From Rotaria sp. Silwood1 (Eukaryota > Rotifera > Eurotatoria > Philodinida > Philodinidae): DNA of 64,000 bases. Below are positions 11,773 to 21,727 of the stretch, one piece after another (position 1 is the first letter of the stretch; each line of letters opens with the position of its first letter). The stretch lies in the NCBI GenBank assembly GCA_905250075.1, contig CAJNOP010000126.1:414519-478518 (forward strand), written 5' to 3'. The notes beneath the pieces were generated by a model. That model worked only from the letters and a program-made list of their open reading frames with translations. It ran no database searches and was not told the DNA's origin. The position numbers and the translations under genes are program-made.

Positions 11773-14700
11773 ATTAAAATTGTTTTTTTTTATCAAATGT
11801 ATATTTTTCCATTCCAAATAAAATATAATGATATAAATCCAAAAAAAAAAATGTTTTTTGTTTATTAGCAAGAGAAAAATTCTTCAAATTAAATCTTTGA
11901 TTCTTTGCAACTACATGAATATTACTATAAATTTTTATAATTCTATCGTTACTAGTAAGAAAGGATATGTCGATTTATTTCATAAAGGAGCTCGTTTCGT
12001 ATATCCTAAAAGTTTTCTAAAGCAATAATTATGCACTTACCTTAACAAGACTTGCTCTCGTACGTTTTATGAAATCTACAATTAAAAGAGTTTCAGTAGA
12101 TATAAGAAGAATCTCAGGTATACTATAGACAGCAAAATTTAAATCATTCGTTAAATTTTATGTTAATATATTAGTTTTCAAGAAACACATCGAACAATAA
12201 TATTGAAACAAGATCTTGCAATATAACAAGAGGATATAGAGTAAAAAGGGGAAAAAGATAACTTTTATTCTGAATAGTATTTGTAAACGAGCGATATCAT
12301 TGAAAGGATCCAAAACGTTTGGATCAGCTTTTACTTGTTTTATTTGACTCTATACATTATATAATCAAGTAAAAAAAAAAAAATATTTTACAGAACACAC
12401 AGTCTTAGTCTTAAGGAGCCTATGTGAATTTGTTAAAAAAATTTTATTTTATTGAAAATGTGAGATTCGAGAATATAGATCTTCTTAGTTTAATTATCTA
12501 CTTACAAAATTATGGACAAAATCTTTTAAATTTCACTAAAATATCGATTTCGATTTCTTGATAAAAAAGAAACTTTAGTTTTAGTTTATCATTTATGATC
12601 TACAATTTCAATGCTATTTATAGAGGAAAACAAGTTATATTTAATTAAAAGATACAAAAAAAATTTGTTATTGGTTGATAATGTGAAAAAATTAGGTAGA
12701 CAACAACACGAACTATTTGGAGATATTTCTCATCAAAAACAGGTGTATCTAGAAAACAAATCATGATGAATGAAAAATATAAATCCCAAATTAATTAGTG
12801 ACACATGTTTCTTAAAAACTTAATTGAAAAAAAAACTAATCAGGAGAATCTATCTATATAAGACAATACTTTCCATTAGAAAAAAAGAACATGTGTAACA
12901 CAATATTTAATTTTAAAAATATAGGCACGATATCTGAGACAAAAAAAAACATTTTACAAAAACAGAAGAAAAATTCTTATTCTTTATATTTCCGTCGAGC
13001 ATTAAGAACACAATGTAGCAATTCTTTCCTTTCATTGATATAAAATGGACTAATACGAATTGCAAACATTGAATGAAAGATGCATAATACTCGCTGCAGC
13101 AAATGAATACGACAATGAAAGCTTGATTATTGTCCATTGACTTATACATGTGATCGAACGCTAACTGTGTCACTGTCATTATTTTTATGATCGTCGATGA
13201 ATTCTGCTTCGATTTTTTATTAATTGAAATTTATTTCGAATTTATTTTGTGTCATGATTTAGAAATTATAATATTGATATCGGCAATAAAATATTTATAT
13301 ATTTAATTCGAATAATGATTAGAAACGATAGTGTTGAAAAACAGCAAGTTGATAAATTACGTCATATATTTCAATATTTTGAAATAAATAGAATATTGAA
13401 TCTACGATGTAAAACTTTGATACAGTTGAGATAGATTTCTAAAACTAGTGAGAAGTTGAATGCGATTATCTAGTGTAATAAATAAGATAGCAAACATTTT
13501 TGGTCTTTTTTATGTGAAAAAAAAATATTCAACGATCAATTAGTTTACAGGACTGGCTTTTCCCCTAAACGTTTGGTTTTTCAAAAGTAAAAGAATTGGC
13601 ACAAATATTGAAATAAAATAACCCAAATCAATAATTAGCTATGTTGAGGTGCTAAACACTTACATCATCCATTTACTTGTTGATCTCAATTGTTTCTATA
13701 TTACTGATAAGAATACGTTCTATTTTCTATAAAAATTCTTCGAGCACGAAGAATTATTTATATTTACATGGAAAAAGAATAGTATTTTATGAGGATGATT
13801 GACAAAAGGTTTTATCAGAATTTAAACAAAGAACTTTTAATAATATTACGAATTTAAAATACATCAGAAAAGATATTCGAATAAAGAACAATCTAAAATA
13901 AGGTCGTTAAACGTGTAGTCTTACTAAATCGTTAAAAAGAAAATGCTTTTTGATTTAAAAGAGTATTTTCATGATAATTCGAATGGGCGTAACTTGCAAT
14001 ATTCGATTCTTCAGTCATAAAAAGAAGAATTTTATTTTGTTGCTATCGACCAATAGTTATCTGATGGGAGATACTATAGATTGATTTTTGATCGTTTACA
14101 AACTTGTAATGAATTCTTCTTGAGCTATACGATATAATATGCGAGATGTTTATTTAAACCAAAACATAACATAATATGAATGTTCAAAAAGCCTATTCGA
14201 CAAGAAAGACGAACAAAAAAAAGTTAAATAACTGCGACAAGCTAATACGATAAAGAAAAGTTTATTTATGGTTATTGAAAAGTTCATTTAATCAATAAAT
14301 CGATTTAAGATCAAATATCATGTCAGCCACTTTCTTCACAAGTATTTTTTTTCCTGCATTCTAAAAAACAAACAGAAAAGAATCAAATGATAAAATTGTT
14401 TCGATTAGTATGTATATAAGGATTCCGTCAAATAGGCTGGAGAAGAAATTGAAAAAAAATCAGTAAGAGATTTAGAATTTGTTATTCTAGTGGTCGAAAT
14501 ATGTTACAATTCACAAAAAGAATCAAAATCTCGATAATAATATCGAGAGAATTTGAGGATATAAATGAGAATACTTGAGGTATATTACATTCATTTGATA
14601 TATCCTCAACATTTGATTTCAATAGAAAATAATTTATTTATTTCCTCTATTTGAATTGTTCAGTCAATTTTTAACTGAAATAAAGAAAATAGTCAATGAT

Positions 14701-14985
14701 CAAATGCTAATTTTCAATAAGGAATAGACTTATTCAAACCCAATAGAAAAGATATTTATTTCTGTCAACATCATAAAAAAGTCTACTCAATCTTTACTTT
14801 CTAATGATCAATATTTCTATATAAGGTCATATTTTTTAATACTATAGTGAATCTATTTGAAACTGAATTGTTGTAAAGAACACTATTGCAAATACAGATA
14901 TCTCGATGATAACATAGATTTTAATCCGATAAAACTTTTAGAAAACTTTTGTAAACTATGAAGAACTTGGCTTTTCTACCAAAAT
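11773..14985. other. 3.2-kb gene-free stretch
   Basis: No exon, RNA gene or clear transposon ends were found. There are small perfect or near-perfect stems, for example TCTCGATA/TATCGAGA near 14531-14552 and GAGGATATA/TATATCCTC at about 14554-14607. Composition is uniformly AT-rich, as expected of neutral DNA. Confidence 0.45.
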
Positions 14986-14994
14986 AAACTCTAA

Positions 14995-16102
14995 GGGAGG
15001 CCAGAATTTCGGCCCAAGGAATTTTCGCTCTGGAACTTCGATCCGGTCCTAAATTCCGGCGGCGTTTTGGCCCAGGCCGAAATATCACCGGAAATCCGAC
15101 CCGGGACGAAATTCATCTCACTGCTGTTTATAAAAAATAGTCTAGCTTCAATGAATAATTAGCACATTTCCATAGTGCTGAGCAGAACGACGTAATGCTT
15201 AGCAGTACGACATAGTGCTGAGCAGGGTGATTTTACATCACTTTATATTCATAGCATTCTATCAAGTCTACGGCATTTCGAAAGACAGCCCAGTGTGCTA
15301 GTAGACAAAAAGTAGCGTATAAATTATATAGTAGAGATTTAATTCGAGCTATAGATTATAAAAGTAGTGCTGGGTCTAATGAACAAATTACTCGATAACT
15401 GACAGCATCAGGGATAGACAAACAAGAATATGTGTGCATAGTCGATAGAGCGTTTAATGGACTTCTATCAAATTTTTCTCGTGAGATTTCAAGGTAAAAC
15501 ACTATAAAACATTTTTAGTATATTAAAAGTTTGATCGAACACTACTTATTTACATTGTCGATTTTTTGTTCCTTGCTAATTTATTGTCTTTTTCACTTGC
15601 CATAATAAACATCTATTCTTTTCTCTTGATATTTTTCTTCTAGATATTCAAATATATTTAATGTTATTTTTTTATGCATTTATCATTGATAATGGCAGGT
15701 AACACTTGATTTGTCTTCTGCCCTAGACTTCTTTTTGTATGATACGTCAGATATATTAGTCGCATCAATATCATCATTTATAGCGTGTACATATGTCTTG
15801 TTCTCCTTCTTCTTAGCTATATATGTAAGCTTTTTCGCCTATTTTGTTTAGAAACAGTTCGAGTCCTCCATATACAGTGAACAAATATCGGACGGTGATA
15901 ACATTAAGTCATTAGCGCTCAGCACTACGCCGTATTGCTCAGCACCACGTCGTCTTGCTCAGTACTACGGAATGTATCCACTAGTTATAGAAAAATGGCA
16001 TCCTTTTTTAGGGATTGATGAGATGAATTTAGGCCCGGGCCGAAAAATCACCGGGAATTCGGACCGGGCCGAAAATTCCCTGGACCGAAATTCATGTAAC
16101 CC
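14995..16102. mobile_element. Non-autonomous DNA transposon with long GC-rich inverted ends and 9-bp target duplication
   Basis: Flanked on both sides by the same 9 bases, AAACTCTAA (14986-14994 and 16103-16111). The element begins GGG and ends CCC, and its arms are imperfect inverted repeats: GAATTTCGGCCCAAGG near 15008 matches the complement of CCCTGGACCGAAATTC near 16078. The inverted similarity continues through ATTTCGGCC blocks and a GAAATTCATCTCA block to about 15120 and 16018. Inside each arm lies a three-copy tandem repeat of about 20 bp built on TAGTGCTGAGCAG (15173-15231 and, inverted, 15915-15969). No transposase-sized frame is present. A 9-bp duplication with ends starting GG points to Merlin or Mutator-like superfamilies rather than mariner; the superfamily is undecided. 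The arms are far richer in G+C than the flanks. Confidence 0.85.
15173..15231 (+). repeat. Subterminal 20-bp tandem repeat (left arm)
   Basis: Three tandem copies of a unit of about 20 bp with core GTGCTGAGCAG or its variant ATGCTTAGCAG, followed by ACGACG-like spacers. The same array appears inverted at about 15910-15969 in the other arm. Subterminal arrays of this type often serve as transposase-binding sites; that role is inference here. Confidence 0.75.
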
Positions 16103-16111
16103 AAACTCTAA

Positions 16112-16705
16112 TAATAATACATCCTTAATTATCACGTAGAAATACATTAAACTGTTTTCAAATATATTCACGTTTCCATGTTTTGTCAGATGAAAATAAC
16201 TTTTTTTGTTTTTTTTTATAAAATTGAATCTAGCTTTGAACTCTTTTACTATTTACATCATTCTTTAAAGAATGAAAAATATGATTATTCGGATTGAGAA
16301 ACAAGTTTATCTGAAGGTTATTAAACATGATTGTTGAAAAGATCTTTTACAAATTTTTTCACGACCAACAGTTACCTATGTTTATCTTTCTGAGTTATTG
16401 AATAAATGTCAATATTTAATCATAAAATTTTTTTCACTCATTCGTTTCACTAGTTATCTCAGGATTTATATGTATTTTTATCGAAAGTTGAAAACTTCAT
16501 AGTTTTTTCCTAAAACCTTGAAATAATTCTATATTTAATTGTCGCATTATTAATTAATGATTATTGTATGGAAAGAAATGAAAATGTTTTACTGTCAAAC
16601 AGCGTTGTTAATCTCTTTACAACTTGTTTCTTTATCCTGAAGGTTGAGTGCTGTAACCATTTTCTTTTGTTTGTGTCATTCAACAAGATCAAACACGACT
16701 GATTT
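16112..16705. other. Gene-free stretch
   Basis: AT-rich sequence between the transposon and a small minus-strand frame. Nothing recognised. Confidence 0.4.
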
Positions 16706-16960
16706 CTAGCTATTTTGAATATCGAATGGAATATAATCTTTATCTTCCATACATTCCTCCAATGATTCATAGGCTTCATCAAGCATATTCTCCTGTAATT
16801 CACCACCTATAGTACCCATCAAGGCCGAGGATGGTTCATGATAATCACCTCCGCAATACCCGTTCTCGTGAACAAGATATATCAAGACAATATGATATTT
16901 ATGATATTTGCCATCTGTTGACGAGGTTGTATTAATATTAGAATCAATAATTGAAGACAT
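16706..16960 (-). CDS. Small unknown acidic reading frame (84 aa), doubtful
   Basis: An open frame of 84 residues with an acidic, coding-like second half (GGELQENMLDEAYESLEECMEDKD region, quoted in part: ENMLDEAYESLEEC). No domain is recognised. It could be an exon of a small lineage-specific gene, a fragment of a decayed gene, or chance. Its amino-acid composition is less skewed toward Phe, Ile, Lys and Asn than the surrounding spurious frames, which is the only reason to list it. Confidence 0.25.
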   Translation of the reverse strand: MSSIIDSNINTTSSTDGKYHKYHIVLIYLVHENGYCGGDYHEPSSALMGTIGGELQENMLDEAYESLEECMEDKDYIPFDIQNS

Positions 16961-17109
16961 GACAAATGTGAGAAGAACTAGAACAAAGAATCATAGACGG
17001 ATGATTTAAATAAACACGTACCTATTTATTTATGTATGTATGACGACGATCAATCATTATACGATCGTGCTTAAATCAATCAAAAAAACAACACTACCCA
17101 GATCAAAGA

Positions 17110-17360
17110 AATACGTTCGAAAACGGTCGTTTCAGTTAATTTTTCGTTGTTTGCTATGCACCGTATTATGGCCGTATTTTAACGTAGTGTAAACAGCCGT
17201 AAACGGTCGGATACTCAATCTTTTGACTGTTTTTTGTGCCGTGATTATCCGTTTACGACACGCCAAAATATGACCCTAATACGGTGCATAACAAACGTCA
17301 ACTTACGGTTAGTTACGGTCACAAGCTGTATGAAACGACAGTATACGTTAACGTTTTGGG
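17110..17360. mobile_element. Small foldback (palindromic) element, probable MITE
   Basis: Two arms of an imperfect palindrome centred near 17225. The left arm at 17144-17184 contains ATGCACCGTATTATGGCCG; the right arm at 17261-17297 contains the complement, CCCTAATACGGTGCAT. Outer blocks GGTCGTTTCA (about 17125) and TGAAACGACAGT (about 17330) also pair. The CG content is well above the flanks. No target duplication was identified, so the exact ends are unknown. Confidence 0.6.
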
Positions 17361-19604
17361 CCGACTGCAATCGCTTCTGATTCTCGCAAAATTCGACCTG
17401 GATAAAGATTTGTTTTTATTACAAATCACGTGAAAATATCACATATTCTAGGGTGTTGGTAGGCGTGGTAGATGGCTGCTAAGAAAAGAATAGTGACACG
17501 CACACTTATCCACACTCGCACCGGTACCCATACTTGCACTAGCACCCCACACTCACACAATTGTTTTGATGTCGATTATGTTCATAACTAGAAATACTCA
17601 AAGCTAACTCTCGAACGAAATATAATATTTACTTGATGATTAAACCTGAAGAGTGGGACGAGTATTTCAATCATATGAAATCCTTAGAAAAGAAACAGAA
17701 ATTTAGGATGATTGTTCATCATGAAGATGTTATTAACCAATCAGAATATAAAACAGCTTTTGATAGAACGAAATTCAACAGATATTATGAGAAAGTGTAA
17801 TTGGCTCCATAGTCCAAGGTCCAGTTTTCCGCTATCATATGTATTCTTTCATATTGATTACTGTTGCTGTAAATATGTACATGATCTTGTTCGATATATG
17901 CTTAAATAAGTAAAGATAAAGTTAATAACGATATTCAAGCAAGAAATTATAGTTAAGATGAAAAAATGATTTTAATGGAAAGAAGTATGTAGATCAAAAC
18001 TGGTAATTATCAGTGATAAACTTATTTTTAATAATTTCTGCTTCTTTATCAATGTTAAACAAAGAACGACTCTTGACAAAAAAATCACATATGAAAACAA
18101 AAAACTACCACGTCTTTGTTGTCTCCTTTGGGTTCCCCATTAATATATATATACTACCTGACTTCTTTTTCCTATGTTTCTATCTTATCAAGATATCAAT
18201 TACATCACATGTCTTTGTCGTCTATTGTTTTGTTTCGTTAAATTTTTTTCGCTGTTTTCAAGAAGATAACTGTGTCGGTTGCATTGACGGGCACACCGTT
18301 GCTGGTAGTCACTCCTGATATCATCACTACATGTTTTGCTTTTTTTCTTCTTTTCCTTTCTATACATTGTGTTATTTTTCTGTGGCTAGTCTATCAGTGT
18401 AGACCGACAACCCTTCATCTCCTGTTGTAATAATTGTATCAAAATATAGAAATAATAGATGGTACGTACATTAGTTTGAATCACTTTATGGTATATTCAC
18501 ATGAGCATGGTTGTCAATGCAATGTGGAAAAAGGTTATTTCGACCACACGATCTAGGAAACTTAACAGATTTTCTAAAACATTATGTTGTCGCATTAAAA
18601 ATGATTGTTTCAAATTGTAGAAAAAATAATCTACATAGATTATCAAAATCATTAGACTAGAATAACACTAATTATTTCGATGTTATAATGAGTAACGAAA
18701 GAGTCCATCAGAATTGTTCTTGAAATAACGAAGTTATAGTGTGCTTTTTCAACATAACAGCTAGATTCACCACAAATCCATCTTGAAAACCGATATTCTA
18801 ACTATATTTGCTTCAGATCTTTTATATAGAAAGCCGATCTTTCATCGCCAATGTTCAAAAACAAAAATATTTGAACGATTTGATTCGAATGAGCCTAATA
18901 TGAAACGTATGACTTTGCTAAAAACATTATAAGACATGAAAGCCCTTTTTTTTCAAAGTTTTTTAATGTTCAGCAAGTTCTGACACATCAGATTGGTAGT
19001 GTATGGTTAAAACATAAATAATTTCTTGAAAAATCAATGAAAAACTATGCATGAAATTTTTCATTTCTCTATACACGAGCTTTTGATACAGCTTGTATTA
19101 CTATTAGACTAATAATGAAAATGATAGTCTAGATAAGTTTTGATGCTCAATGATTTATTAATTTTATCCATTGGATAATTTAGATCTATTCAAAACATTA
19201 GTATTATTAATTGTACACGAGTTATGTCAAATGCTCATGCATCCAGAAATGAAAAATTTCATAGTTATGTTTTCCTCGACTTTTTGATTTATTAAAAGTC
19301 TATTTACAGTTCAAACCTTAACGATTGTTTGTTTTCGCGAGTACTTCTTCAATAAATTTAACAAAAACAGTTAAATTCTTTTGTCTTGTTACTTGTTTTT
19401 GTATTTAACGAAAGTCATTATATTTTTTTAATCATTTATACTTAATTTAATTTTTACATACTCTCTTCCTTGTAGTCGATCTGTATATTTATTTATTTAT
19501 TTATTTTTCTTGTTTTCCAATTACGTTTCGACAACGACATTGCCTTCTTCAGACTATTTTATTTTTATGTTTATAAACATCTATACATATCAAGATGGGT
19601 CAAA
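17361..19604. other. Gene-free stretch with a short C/A-rich patch
   Basis: No coding gene recognised. A C/A-rich patch at about 17490-17560 is a degenerate repeat of CACTCGCAC- and CCCATAC-like words. A chance frame of 101 codons at 18013-18318 has no domain features. Confidence 0.4.
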
Positions 19605-20345
19605 AGTAACAGAACAAATAATTTTTTTCGATTTCTTTTCTTTAAACCAAGGGGGAAAAGCGGATCCTCGGATCCTTGGATCCTCTGGATCCTTTTGGAT
19701 CCTTTTGGATCCTCTTGGATCCTCCGGATCCTTTTGGATCCCGGTTTGGATCCTTTTGGATCCTTTGAGATCCTAGGATCCAAAAGGATCTCAAAGAATC
19801 CAAGAGGATCCAGAGAATCCAAAGGATCCGAGGATCCGAGGATCCGCTTTTTCCCCCTTGCTTTAAACATTGACAGTTACATCTCATATCTAGACCACAT
19901 ATAATAGATGATATTAGTCAACGATGTTGCATATGATCAGCCTCTGGGCGTAATAATTTGTTGCAACGTATATAAAAATATGTCTTATTTGCTCGTATGT
20001 GACTATATGAGAAATTCGATTTCATTAGATTTTGAACTTCTTTAAACTAAAAGAATACAAATTCAACCGAATTGAATTTGTTTCTCAGTTTGGGATAAGT
20101 AAATAAGAGTATGAAAATCGAATGTAACACGAAAAACATCGAATTTTTCATATAGTCACAAAGAGCAATTAAGACATATCTATATGCTTTGGAACAAATT
20201 ACTACATCCAGAGGCCGATTATATCCCACATCTATCTCTGACTAGTATCACCTATTATATGTGGTCTAAATATGAGATGTAACTGTCAATGTTTAAAGAA
20301 AAGAAATCGAAAACAATTATTTGTCCTGTTACGCTTGGCCTATCC
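19605..20345. mobile_element. Long palindromic (foldback) element, left arm interrupted by a MITE
   Basis: The left arm (about 19605-20030) and the right arm (about 20125-20345) are inverted copies. Matching blocks include GTAACAG[A/G]ACAAATAAT, CGATTTCTTTTCTTTAAAC, ATTGACAGTTACATCTCATAT, AGACCACATATAATAG, TAATTTGTT and GTGACTATATGA. The two arms enclose a centre of about 100 bp that holds its own small stem (ACAAATTCAACCGAATTGAATTTGT, a 25-bp region at 20057-20081). The left arm is longer only because of the 213-bp insertion at 19648-19860. No transposase frame exists. The terminal sequence GG[G/C]CAA is similar on both sides, but no target duplication was found. Confidence 0.8.
19648..19860. 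mobile_element. hAT-type MITE made of GGATCC repeats
   Basis: 213 bp with inverted ends CAAGGGGGAAAAGCGG and its complement (one base longer in the A run), bounded by perfect 8-bp target duplications CTTTAAAC (19640-19647 and 19861-19868). The 8-bp duplication and the end type C-A-A-G-G fit the hAT superfamily. The interior is a run of about 16 GGATCC palindromes spaced 2-6 bases apart, itself arranged as an inverted repeat about the centre (~19770). Open frames on both strands through it encode only Asp-Pro-Leu-Gly-Ser type repeats and are artefacts of the repeat. Confidence 0.9.
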
Positions 20346-20769
20346 TGTACATTCACACGTACACATATCTTTCTTATTCTTTTTCAGACAGATTTAAAAT
20401 AGGATAGTGGGATGGCAAGAAAATGATACTCATAGGACTTATCGACTATTTGTCTTCTTCCTCCGTCTCGCTATTATATTTTAAATCTATGTGAAAAAGA
20501 AAAAGAAAAATACCTGTACGTATGAATGTATATATAGATGTTTATAGAAATTAAAAAATAGTTTTGTCTTCTTACGTAAACCTATCAAATTTTTTTTGTA
20601 AGATAAAATTATGGGTTGTAAAATAAACGCGTGAGAGAGTCAGTTTTGATTCTCAACGAAGTAAAGGTATAAAAAATAAAAAATATATATTATATATTAT
20701 ATATTATACAATATTTTTCAAAATTTGAAAGTAGTGATCGATCAGTTTGAAACTATCATGTGTAATATA

Positions 20770-21345
20770 CAGGGTGTCCGGAAAGTCATTTAACAAAAGT
20801 TTTTTCGTATATCTTTACTGTTTCATTGAACATCAACAACAAATTTTTTTTAAATCATAGGTGAATATACCGACTTTTTATTTATCCGAGCGACTTTCGA
20901 TAGTATCCTGCGAAACTATTATCTTTGATCGAAATACAAAAACTTTACTATTTTTGTGAGATGCAAGTAGAACATTATGCAGCGTTTTTTCTTTAACTAT
21001 TTAGTCTTTCTGTAGTAGCTATCTGTAAATTTTGCTTCAAAGAAAAGGTGTAAAAAATTTTCAATGTACATATTATTGTAGAACTCGAGAAGCTCTATCT
21101 AACCATATGAAAATAACAAAAAAAAACATCATCAAATTTTGAATTACTCGCATCTCACAAAAATAGAAAAATTTTCGTATTTCGATCAAAGATAATAGTT
21201 TTACAGGATACTATTGAAAGTCGTTCGGATAAATAAAAACTCGGTATATTTGCCTACAATTTAAAACAAAATTTGTTGATAATACTAAATGAAACAGTAA
21301 AGATATACGAAAAAAATTTTGTTAATTGACTTTCCGGACACCCTG
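20770..21345. mobile_element. TA-flanked foldback MITE (mariner/Tc1-like ends)
   Basis: Ends CAGGGTGTCCGGAAAGTCA and its near-exact complement, each flanked by TA (20768-20769 and 21346-21347), as for Tc1/mariner elements. The two inverted arms are about 200 bp each with high identity; shared blocks include CGTATATCTTTACTGTTTCATT, TTATTTATCCGA and AACTATTATCTTTGATCGAAATAC (quoted in pieces). The loop between them is about 170 bp. There is no transposase frame. It lies 380 bp before the GH116 gene start. Confidence 0.85.
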
Positions 21346-21727
21346 TATATCTCTGCAATCTATTGAAGGACATAAGAATAGAAAGAACTTTTAGATTTAT
21401 CTCTTGTCAATTTGTAAAAATTGACTATAAAATTATTTTGAACCAGTTAGAGTCACATTTTTTGTAATGTCTTGGTTCCAATATACGTTAAATTTTCAAA
21501 AGTACACATATCGATTCTCATATTTGAACGAGTTAAATTATACAAGAATATGAAAATTATCCTCACTTATGTTAGAAGCTTGAATGAGGCAATTCGATCT
21601 ACATTTATTTCATAAATAATTATATATGTATGTTTTTAGAAACTTTTTAATTTCATCTGAATAATCATATTTCATGTAAATATTTACTATATACTCTATT
21701 TATTATTGAATAATTATCAAGTTCATA

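Noticed and set aside
17490..17560. C/A-rich patch resembling telomeric CCCACA repeats, similar to one at 49190-49260
   Set aside because: The words vary too much (CACTCGCAC, CCCATAC, CCACATTC) and there is no run of identical units, so neither an interstitial telomere nor a clear minisatellite can be claimed.
19571..19904. Overlapping frames on both strands encoding Asp-Pro-Leu-Gly-Ser and Asp-Pro-Lys-Gly-Ser repeats
   Set aside because: They are translations of the GGATCC array in the hAT-type MITE; the frames exist on both strands because the array is palindromic.
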